From Antedon mediterranea (taxonomy: Eukaryota; Echinodermata; Crinoidea; Comatulida; Antedonidae), in assembly GCF_964355755.1 (NCBI RefSeq), contig NC_092678.1, positions 18,574,922 to 18,634,921 on the forward strand: DNA of 60,000 bases, given 5' to 3'. The notes under the pieces are model-generated. The model did not search any database and was not told the origin of the DNA. It saw nothing but the letters and a program-made list of their open reading frames with translations. Positions 21,700-33,000 of this stretch are shown here, in pieces. Position numbers and translations under genes: made by a program. Positions within the stretch are counted from its first letter, which is position 1, and each line of letters opens with the position of its first letter.

Positions 21700-23536
21700 T
21701 TCCAAATAAATATTTAAAATGTTTTGTTTATCTTTTTCACGATCTCATCAGATAGGACAATGGTTAAAGCACTGTAAGTTAGTTTGGATGCTAACAAAGA
21801 TTTAACTACTATGTTTCTGCCAATCATTTATAGGTTTCTACCTTTCCATGCTCTAATCGAACATTCAATTTTTTGCATTGTATTTTCCCAATTACATTTT
21901 ATTTTTTCAAGTGGTATAGACTTTAATATAATTGTTAGTTTTCACATTCCATTCAATTTTTCCAATTTCCGATACGTTGTCCGTCTGAGAATCTATCCAC
22001 ACCGCTTCACCTTTTCATTAGAAGGGGTTTATGACCGTTCTACTTTTAGAGTTATATCTTCCTCTTCGAAGAAAATAGGCGCAGCTTTTGTCGGTTTATT
22101 CAGGTAAGCGGAAAATTGTCTAGACTATTATTAACCGTTTCTTTATTGTAATTAGTAAGTTCACAAGCCATATCAATTTGCTCGATATATTTCCTTCTTC
22201 CCAGAGTACAAAAACATTTGACGGGCATTATAATAGGCCTACTATTAGTAGCTATGTCAATGTAATTGAAACTAGGCCGGCTAAATCGTTATATTTTCCT
22301 TAGTTTGTAGACACTGTTTATACGTAATGTTATAAAAATAGCCAACATTTCTTTTTTGATTCGCTCAGTATACAATTGATGTGGGTACGGGTATTAGTAG
22401 AAAAATGAAGCTTTGGGTTTGAGGACCTAGAACTTAAGAATAAGTTAGGGCCGGTCCTTTTCTTACCAAAAGTGTTGATCGATAATCCGCCGCAAGAATT
22501 ATTAGTATTACCATGTCTGGACGTTTCGCAACACGTGTTGAAACGAAACGACAAGGGAAATCCAACCCTACACCCCGAAAGCGTCCATGGTTCGAATAGA
22601 CCCGGAACCCGTTCATGGGTCGGATCGATTGAGAATGCATGTATGTTACCAGGGAAGAGTTAAGTTACTGGTATTACACAGTTGATGATATAGATAAAAA
22701 ATGAATCTATTCTGATGAAAATATTCGTATGAATTGAACTACAATGCTATGAAAAATACTCTGCCTCTGGCACAATAGTACGTTTATAATTGTTAAAGGT
22801 CAAACTAGTCAATGTTAGTTCGGTGTACTTTAATCAATCAAACTATTACAAAACAACATTCATTGTACAGTAAAGTTAACGTAGGTGTACATTCCTCGTA
22901 TTGAAACATTATAAAGACTCATTGTCACGAGTGTGTGCGAATTAATGGGCTCGAATGCACCTTCAGATTTTTACACTTTAAAAAGGTTATTGACTGATCC
23001 ATATTTAATCAACCTGTAGGGCGCGCCGTCTATAAAGATTTTACTTCGCGTACAATGTTTAAGCACTGTTTTAACACTGCTTTTTGAACGGCATAGCTTC
23101 CTAGCCTAGTTTTCGTCACTGATTTACCTTTTTTAGAACATTGAGTGTGTTTTAAAACAAATAGGCCTAACTAATGTTTTGTATTCCTTTAAAGAGAACA
23201 TTTCATTCACTAAAATATTACTGTACCTGATTTTATTTAACTAGACCCCGCCTCGTTGTTAAGAACAGTCAATCTTTCAACACGTAAAATATTCTCATTA
23301 TTCAACTCATAAACATTCACTACTTGATACGTAATTTATAACCAATAATAGGAGAAGTTAAAGGCGTTAAAAATAAATTTAATGATAAGTTCATAGTTCA
23401 TTTCTCAGTGTTTTAGGCACTACCCAATTCCCTATTTTAAATTCTATATCAGCCATTGATATGTCTGGAAAGAATGGGTAATGCATTTAAGGAACTACTT
23501 TTACAGTAGATTTAAAATCCTGAACTCAATCTGATA
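21700..23536. other. Noncoding DNA, nothing recognised
   Basis: Frames at 21784-22107 and 22330-22663 show no family resemblance. A short ATG-initiated basic frame near 22512 closes after about 28 codons and has no donor site in a useful place. Confidence 0.4.
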
Positions 23537-23792
23537 TATTTGGTTTTGTGGTTAGGGTATAGCAGCCTGGTTTATTAACCTGGATTATGGTATATTGCCT
23601 GAACATTGACATATCATTGTCATTCATTATTCAACTTTGCTGTAGTACCCACTTTAAATCTATTTGGTTTTGTGGTTAGGGTATAGTAACCGGGTCCATT
23701 AACCTGGTCTATAACCTGGATTATGGTATATTGCCTGAACATTGACATATCATTTTCATTCATTTTTCAACTTTAGTACCCACTTTAAATCT
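23537..23792. repeat. Direct tandem duplication, about 124 bp unit
   Basis: The blocks 23537-23660 and 23661-23792 both run from TATTTGGTTTTGTGGTTAGG through CTGAACATTGACATATCATT to CCCACTTTAAATCT. The second unit has a small insertion (CTATAACCTGG). It lies 5' of receptor A. The counterpart upstream of receptor B (about 44190-44280) has only one, diverged, unit. Confidence 0.85.
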
Positions 23793-23839
23793 CACGCAAT
23801 ATTACAAAAAACTCTTTGAAAAGCTGTAAATTGAATTTA

Positions 23840-23965
23840 CACTCAATAAACAATTAAGAATGGGAACCGTGACACAATAACAACAATACATTATAATAAT
23901 AAGCTATTAGGTCCTATAAATAAAATGATGACTATTGGCCAATAACATGGTGCCATTCATGTAGC
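23840..23965 (+). promoter_or_regulatory. Putative core promoter of adhesion GPCR A
   Basis: A block conserved with 44360-44475 upstream of receptor B. It includes GTGACACAATAACAACAATACA, a TATAAATA at 23915-23922 and a palindromic CCAAT element ATTGGCCAAT at 23934-23943. The order (TATA before CCAAT) is unusual for a canonical promoter, so transcription could start on either side. Conservation between the two copies is stronger than in the flanking noncoding DNA. Confidence 0.45.
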
Positions 23966-24073
23966 ATGTAGTCGACTAACTTTAAACAAAAAGCTGATTA
24001 TCATTTAGAGGTTGTAGTCTAGTAAGATTTTTATTCATAATACTGGCAGACTAATTTTGTTTAAACATACAAA

Positions 24074-27000
24074 ATGAAAGCTACTACTTATTTATTTTCA
24101 TGGATAGTGTTTTATTTGGCAAATTTTACGGTGCGTGGCCAAAAAGTAACAGGTAAGGGTAGGCCTACAGTAGCCTCTACAGTATTTTTATTCAATCAAA
24201 TAAAAGGTCCACTTTTCTGGAGATACACATTTATTCGACCATTGTGGTCTAAACATTATGTATTTCTACATTGAATGAATACATTATTCTGTAGCCTCAC
24301 GCTTGTTTTGAATTTCTGACGGCGTGTTTAATACTGATCTAGAACATTTTTAGAAATACCATAAGCGTATCATATCTATCATGACATATGCAGTGGTTCA
24401 TCAGGTTTGTGGCAGGTTTGACTGGTAGGGTACCGAGACGGAGTTTTAAATGATTTGATTTGTCTGTCTACTTTACATATAAACATAACATAGCATATAT
24501 TTATTCGTTATATAATTTCTTTCTCTGATGTACAAATAATTTGTTTACAGGATGGATTCCAGTGTTTAAGGGTGTGTCTGGAGCTGGAGAACCAGATCTG
24601 TACGATCTATGGACAGGGAGCACATCGCTTAATGAACTGAATGACTCTGTTCGTGCTCTTGACGCAAACATAAAAGCACACTTCAAAAGTCCATTGGTAG
24701 AAAGATGGTCTAAATTTCAAGTTCGAAAGGTAATCTTTGTAATCATAATTATTCGAATCTTTAATTTGAATATAATATATATTTTAACAATACATAAATT
24801 ATGGTGTTCCTTTTTGGATTTAGTAAATTCAATAGTTTATAAGCATAACAGGCATGTTGATATAAAGTTTGTGGTAGGCTACACCAACTTGACGTTTCGA
24901 TCAATATATACTATTTATTTTAATCGAGCAAGAATGGAAACTGAAAATATAAGTGAAATTTGATGGGACTGGTGGTAAAGCTAAAACAATAGCAAGGTTC
25001 ACAGTGGAAGGGATTGAAACAAAGACGACGCGTCTAGACAGGTTGTGAAATGTAAACTTGCCAAAAACTATGGCATGGTGTACTGTCGATGTAGATTCTT
25101 GTTGAACAAAGATAGCCAAATATTACTAATAACAAATCCAATACCTTGATGAAAGGTATTGTGTTTGTATATTTCCAATAGCTTCTCTGGTGCGAAAACT
25201 GTTTTGTATAGTATTGTGGTAAGGAGGTTGAGTGTGACGTGTGACGTCACGGCCTGAAAAATTACATTTTTAAAACCAAAGAAACACAATTTCGGTGTAA
25301 ATTTAATGTTGAATGACCAGTGATCTCTACTCCCTCCGGTTGACTTGTCGATCAATAGATATAAGGAATGTTTCATTAATTACTGAATTTTTTGATACGC
25401 AAATGAAGTTAATTTAGTGGTCTTTGATTGCACGCGTCGCGTATGAAGCGATTTCCGGTCAGTTAAGTTGCATCTAGGTAAACTAATTCCTTAATTTGAA
25501 AATAACCATAGAAATTATAAACATTTCAATGAAGGTAAAGACAAAATGAATGTCTATTTGACGATGAAGAAGTATATTAAATATATTTTATCATCTACTA
25601 AAAAAGCTAAAGGAACTGATGGAATTCCTGCTAGACTCATAAAAATGACAATCAACTCAATTGTACTAATTGTGACGCCACGTAATGACACTAAAACCTC
25701 GCATTGGTGTGATACAAACATGCGTTTCGCAAATGAAAAAGTTGTTAGTAGAGAGCTTTACAAAACACATCGGTTTAGCTTCATGAACACACAGTAGTGG
25801 GTTAAGGCTAAATATCAGTGTCTTCGTGAAAACACAAAAAAAAAACATTTCACGTGCGTAGTGCACGTTAATGTCACTTCGTGGCGTCACTGAACTATTA
25901 CGTTCTTAATCAATTCATCTCTATCAATCAGTGGCTTTCCAAGTATTAATGTAATTTCTTCTCTGGTTGAAGCTATTGTAAAGCTACTACAAAGGGTGTG
26001 TAGTAGTAGGCTTGCCACTTGGTGGCTTATTTCCGCATCACATGTCGTTCCGTATTAGTTCAAAACAGTTTAATGGTTACATTTTAATTCTATTATACGG
26101 CAGCTTAAAAATAAAACTTTGCTTTGTGTCAACGCGAGGTTGATTGTTGCGCATTCTAAATCAACTTCTGTGCACCGTGTTGAGCCGTGAAATGTGCAAA
26201 AAGTCACATGTTTGCAAACAATAATAATAATAATAATAATAAAAATAATATTTATTTCCACAAATAATAAAGCAAAATACAGAGGAGCATAATACTGTAA
26301 ATATACAACTGATAATGAACATAAATAATATAATGCAAGAAAAGAAGTTGGTAAATGGAAAAGGGACGCCACAGCAAGCAAGCTTTAATTTGGGCGCCCC
26401 TTTCAATAGTGAAACAACTTAAACTTTAACATTTTAAAATATTGATATTAATTATTATAAAAACAAAAATTGATAATTCAGTTATATGCGATTACAAATT
26501 AAACAATTTTCATAACATAAACACCTATTTACATTGTTCCTGTATTCACAATCACATTTGTGGAAACATGTTGCCTTCAAATGTGCTATCTGAAAGTAGC
26601 CTTTTCAATGGCCTAGCACCGCTGACATTGACTAAAGATGAAAGCAGTGGACTTATGATGTACTCTGACATTTTCCCAGTTATAAAAATGATATTCATTC
26701 ATTCATTCATTTATTCGGTCAAAATCAACATACAATACATGATTACATACAATACAAAAAGTTAAAACCTAAGACTCACAATTAAAAAGAGGGAAAAAAT
26801 GTTATAAACAATCTAAAACAATGCAAATGTCTAAAATGATGGTTAAAAAATGGCTTTAAAATGGTTTTAAAATGGCATAAAATACAGCATTAAAACAGAA
26901 TACCGTTCAGTACCATAGTTTAAAAAAGTCATTAAAAATACAAGTTATAAAAAGACAATAGAATATTAAAAAGCGTTCAGTTAAAAAGTAAGCAGCAGAA

Positions 27001-30000
27001 TAAAGTTATAAACATTAAGAATAAAAGAGTTGATGTGCTACTTTAAACAGTGGGCTAGACCAACACCACAGAAAAAGTTTGAAAACGGAATCTCAATATT
27101 TTCACATGTGATAGTACGTTTCTAAAAACAAACGTTTGTTATAATATGTACATCTTCTACTAAAGGTTAAAATCAGTTTCTATGCAAATGGAGAAGAGGC
27201 GGCTTTTATCGAATTCGATGGTGCATCTACAGATAAAAACAACTGGTTCGCCAAAAAGAGAGTGGGACACAGTTCGTTTGGAGATTTGAAGCAAGCATCA
27301 ACAAATTATTTCTCAATCAAAGGGTATGTTTTTACCTCCGTCATGGTCAAAGATCAAGGTCCACAAAAAATCCACAACTCTGTAGTGTGCAGTTAGCCTA
27401 TTTACTTTAGAACCAATAAAAAAAAATGTAAAAAAAAAACATTTTCAGGGGGCATTTTATGTAGGGGAATTTTACAGTAGGCGGAGGTTTGTACTCTCGG
27501 AGTACCCTCTAAAGTGTTGTTTGTTTTTTTTTTCTTTCATTGACCTTCTTCCTTAATGTACCTCTTCTCGCTCTGTGGGCAAATGACCTTTATTTTGTCA
27601 ATATTTTTTGTGAATTTTAACTATTTATCTATCCCAGAAGAAATGTTATTTAACCTAAAATACAAAACAACTTTTTGAAATTGTCGATTACGTCATGCTC
27701 ATAGTCAAGATCCCTATGTATTTTCGTGTGCAAATTATGGTAGGAAAGTGTAAACATTGTGTTTTATGAATATTTAAAGCATGCTGGTTATAAAAATTCA
27801 TGTTGTCAAATTTCTAAAAGTTATCTTTGACCCCGATATCTTTGCAACGCATAGATTAAACTTTGACCTGAACTAGTAGTACACATTCCTATATCTCAAA
27901 AAACTATTGGCAATGAAATGTATAACAAAAAGATCTTCGCGAAATTACTTGATTTTAAGTAGGCCTAAACACATCCATTTTTGCAGTTTTGCTTGTAGTT
28001 TTACACTCAAATATCAAGTTATAACTTTATAATTAATTTTGTTGTTGAAAATGTGGTATTGAAGAAAGAAAGATACAATACCAAAAATGCGCTTCTATTT
28101 CAGAGATTTAGACGCTCCTTTAAATAGACATTTCTTTTCTAACAAAAACTATGGCGGTTGTGGTTATGACTTTGGATGGACTGTCGTGGTAACCCAAGAT
28201 GGAGATTGTACATGGGAAAGGAAACAAACTGATTACCCTTTGATCTTGTACTCACCCGTACCCGAGGGCGTACTTTGGCAATCTAGTAAGTACTTTGAAA
28301 ATGTTTTAAGACACGTAAGATACATTGTCCCCTAAAAACATGAAAAATAAAGATTAGTTAAATCAGACTTTTAATAGGTAATTTTGTAGTTTTAATAAAA
28401 TAATAATTTGTTTCACTAATTATAACATGACAAAATACAATTAAATTGTTAAATTCTATCAAAACCCAATTTGTCTATTTTTTGCTTTAGATCACGTTTT
28501 TTCAGGAAAGCACATTTTAGTTGGATCCAATTTTTTGTTAAAATATTATGTGACAGTAAAATAGCGTATTCAACAAAAATGTTTTGAACAATTATTTTTT
28601 TTCAGAGGGACAGTACATCCTTAGGCATAATCTTAATGCTAAGTCAAAAGTAATATTTATTTCTCTTCTAAGTTTATAATAGATTACAATAATTTGGGGA
28701 GGGACAAAATAAAAAAAAAAGAGCAAAGCTTTTGTGAGAGGCAGGCCATAAAGTATTACGTCATAAAATAATACAGGAGGATGAAATATACAGGATTAAA
28801 AACATGCACCTTTTAGCCACGTACAAGCCTTCATAGCCCGCTCTTCAGACTTACGGTCTGATCGAAATTGGGTTACTGTATGTACTTTACTCGATGTTAC
28901 ATCGCAATTTTATACACTAAGATGATAACATACATTAAGATAGCAATTTATATTTTTTTCAAGCTAAACATACCAATAATTTATTTTATAATTATATACA
29001 GATAAACCAGGTATTGCAGATTTTATGGCCATTTTCTTAGAATTTGCAGGTAATTTATTTCACAGTAATAATGATTTCCAACAAGTGTATTAACATGGGA
29101 TGAACTCTACTGTACGGTGTACTTTTGAAATAAAACAAAAATATGTATAATTACACTGTTGTAATATTTAGACTTAGCATGTCTAAAAGTTGATATTATC
29201 AGTGCATTTTGATTGATTGATTAATCTAGTAGACCGACTAAATTCTTTGATATTCGTTAAATAATCGTTTAATTTTTCTTATAGATTCTTGCCCACATGA
29301 GGCTGTAATATTAAATGGTGTGACTTACACATTCGAAGCATCTCCGGCAGATTTTTTGGCTCATTCTCTAGAGTTGTGTAGCTTTGATAACAGTAAGTTT
29401 AAATATAAATCCATTAGTCAATATTTTAGAGAGCTTTTATCTATTTTATTTTATCGTATACAAAATATATAAATCATAAAATCAGCGAAGATTATAATAC
29501 TCTAATATTACTCGACAGATCCACTGGCTCTACGCATGTGTAATGGAGGCGTCTGGGAAGGAATACTTGTGGAACCTTGCGCAAGCAATTCCATCAGTAA
29601 TCTGGCAAAGGTAAGTATCTCTATCTTGTTGATATAAATGTGCGGTACACCACGTGTGTTATTTCTGAAAAGAACTGTTTAGTTTCTCGACGCTTCGATC
29701 AATATGCTTTGATCGTCCTCAGGAGTAGTGTGAAATGATTCTCACAATGGATAATCAAAGCATATTGTTTGTTACATATTGTTTGTAATGACTATCTTAA
29801 AGATGTATTGTCCCTTTGTCAAATTTAAAAAAAAAAAAAAAAAGATTTAAAAAAAAAGTGGGTCATTTTGAAGTATCATAATAGTTATTAATTTTCACCA
29901 AAAATGAGTTGGAAAAAAATCATATAACTGAAATACAGACGTTTTTTGGTTCAAAAAATAACTTTAACTTCCAGTCAAAGTTTTATATCAAAACATTTCT

Positions 30001-33000
30001 CATAATGCAACGTGCTTATTTGGCTACTCTGTAGGCATAATCATAAAACGTCCTTGCGATCTGTTTGGAAACACCTTCTCATCCGTGACGAGTTGTAAAC
30101 AATCCTAGCATCATGCATAATGTATACTCATGGTTTGAATCTTTGTTTACTTTCGCTCGGGACGATTATCTAGACGAAATGTAATCAAATTAATTTACCT
30201 GTTAATTACGTAAAATTGTTGTTTTGGCTCGAATTTTCGACTTAAGGTGAAAAACTTTAATATTACTTTGATATGGCCAATTTAAATTTAGAATATTTTG
30301 ACCTTCATTTTTTTGTGTATTAAGGGACAATACATCTTTAAATAAATGTTTATTGAAACTTGAAACTTGATCGAAGCGTCGAGAAACTTAACAGTTCTTT
30401 TTAGAACTAATATACGTGGTGTACCGCAAACTTAATATCAACATTTTATTTCTTCGCCACACTTATTTGGCTACTCTGTAGGCATAATCATAAAACGTCC
30501 TTGCGATCTGTTTGGAAACACCTTCTCAACCGTGACGAGTTGTAAACAATCCTAGCATCATGCATAATGTATACTCATGGTTTGAATCTTTGTTTACTTT
30601 CGCTCGGGACGATTATCTAGTCGAAATGTAATCAAATTAATTTAGCTGTTAATTACGTAAAATTATTGTTTTGGCTCGAATTTTCGACTTAAGGTGAAAA
30701 ACTTTAATATTACTTTGATATGGCCAATTTAAATTTAGAATATTTTGACCTTCATTTTTTTTGTGTATTAAGGGACAATACATCTTTAAATAAATGTTTA
30801 TTGAAACTTGAAACTTGATCGAAGCGTCGAGAAACTTAAATGTTCTTTTTAGAACTAATACACGTGGTGTACCGCAAACTTAATATCAACATTTTATTTC
30901 TTCGCCATGCAAACCTTCAAACAATATATCTTTATATTGATAAAGTGACATATTCAAGTCACTGAAGGTCAAAAATAATATTTTGGTTAGTCTTACAATT
31001 CTGCACATTTATCGCTCAATAAGATTGTTATCTCGAGAACAATGTTGACTAGATGAATTTCTTTTTGACTAGATTCAATTGATTGAGACTGACATAATGA
31101 TTGTGTATACAATATGTTTTGATAATCAGTATTCATTTGGCCATCGCGATTCATCTGACCATCACTATTCATTTAACTATCACTATTCATTTGACCATCA
31201 TTATTCATTAAACTATAACTATTCATTTGACCATCACTATTCATTTGACCATCACTATTCATTTGACCATCACTATCCATCTGACCATCACTATTCATCT
31301 CACCATCACTATTCATCTCGACCATCGCGATTCATTTGACCATCACGATTCATCTGACCATCACGATTCATCTGACCATCACGATTTATCTGACCATTAT
31401 TATTTATCTGACCATCAAGATTCATCTGATCTTCACGATTCATCTGACCATCACGATTCATTTACCATCACGATTCATTTACCATCACGATTAATTTACC
31501 ATCACGATTCATTTGATCATCACTATTTATTTGACCATCACGATTTATTTGACCAATATAAATAATGATGAACAAGAGGACTAAATATAATTTTCATCTT
31601 TCAGGTAATAATAACTGAAGAAATTGCTGAAAAAGTTGGTATGTATCTATCAATCCTTACGAGTGAAGAAAAGATGGACAGCAAAGTTAACATTGAAGAT
31701 GTTGCCTTGATTCTAGAAGGAATAACTATAGTTGGAGGAGGTAATCGAATGGTAAGGGAACTTTTTCAACTGTTTAAATGAATTTTTCGAGCAGATTATG
31801 AAATCGTTAGGACTTTTTAAAAACAGGAATCGGAGCAGGAATGGATTCAAGGAAACTTATTTGTTACAATGATGATGATGGTTTTAAATACTTTTAATAC
31901 ATTACACAATTAATAATCTGTAAGTATTTTATGTTTTCAGATTACTAACTTTACAGTGAACGTTGTGAGTAACATACAAAATGCTGATGATGACGTTTTT
32001 ACAGCAGACAATAACAGTATGAGCGCGACTTCCAGTATCGTGAAGTCTCTAGAAACTCAGATTGGATCTCTCTCAGACTTTAAAGACGTTGAAAAAAATG
32101 TAGCAGTGCAGAACACACATTATTGCCCTGAGGCACTGGAAAATGGTATCGGATTTGCTTCACTTCAGCCTGGCAATGCTACCGGTCTTCAAAAAGAGAA
32201 TATCGAAACTTTTGAAGACGTTGATGATTTTCTAATGGATATTATAGAAACATCAATAGCTTTGCCACCTGCAATTCTTCAAACCGGATCAAACCAGATA
32301 CAGGTTAGCTTTATTGTGTACCAGACATCCAAGTTATTTGCATCGAATCGTCTGATATCCAATAAACAAAGGGCGATTGGAAGTCGTGTCATTTCTGCTA
32401 CTGTTGAAGATGTCACAGTCGAGGGTTTGAATGAGCCGATCAGAGCCGCATTTTTACCGGTTATGGTAAGTTAATTTATACCTACTTTTTAAATTGTATA
32501 AAACAAGGTGTATTTATGTACGAAATACATTACAAGGACACTGATTTTTAAATTAATGTTTATTTGTTTACGAAGTACATTAAATTAAATTTTCAAATTG
32601 TAAATGTTTTTTTTCGTGTATCACAGGAACATGTATCTGGTAACCCTGAATGTGTTTTCTGGGACTTTGAGTTAGAAAACGGGCAAGGTGATTGGTCAAA
32701 CGAAGGCTGCTACCTCAATAAAACATCAGACGGTCGTATCGTCTGCTTCTGCGATCATTTAACAAACTTCGCTGTCATATTGGTTTGTAATTATTTTTTG
32801 TCGCTTTTAATTAGAATGAATTGGATAATATAAGAAATTCACAATCAAATAAGATATCCGGTCAGCATTACTGGTTATTCTAAATCATAAATATTACACG
32901 ATCTTACTCTTTTTAAATGGCATAAACAGATCAATTACAATGGGCGCTATGACTACTGTAAGAAGTAAACATAGACTTAAGTAAATATTATTGACAATGC

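Larger units (their letters stand above)
24551..29049 (+). other. Unnamed ectodomain of receptor A (exons 2-5)
   Basis: About 190 residues. It opens GWIPVFKGVSGAGEPDLYDLW, then KISFYANGEEAAFIEF, WFAKKRVGHSSFGDL, NYFSIKG, RHFFSNKNYGGCGYDFGW, WERKQ and YPLILYSPV. Two cysteines flank the FGW block (GGCGYDFGW and GDCTW). I recall a similar W..VF.G...YD.W / FFSN..YGGC..D.GW / ILYS arrangement in uncharacterised secreted and receptor proteins of marine invertebrates, but I know no domain name for it. Each exon is matched by one in receptor B (46693-55151), with identical phases and one codon of length difference. A compact beta-rich binding module is likely but not shown. Confidence 0.7.

Noticed and set aside
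22330-22663. Short frames on both strands, one with a basic ATG-initiated start near 22512
   Set aside because: The basic frame stops after about 28 codons without a donor. Resemblance to a histone-like tail was considered, but too little sequence supports it.
31079-31565. His/Asp/Ser-rich frames of 86 and 112 codons
   Set aside because: Frame-open translations of the 18-bp intronic minisatellite.
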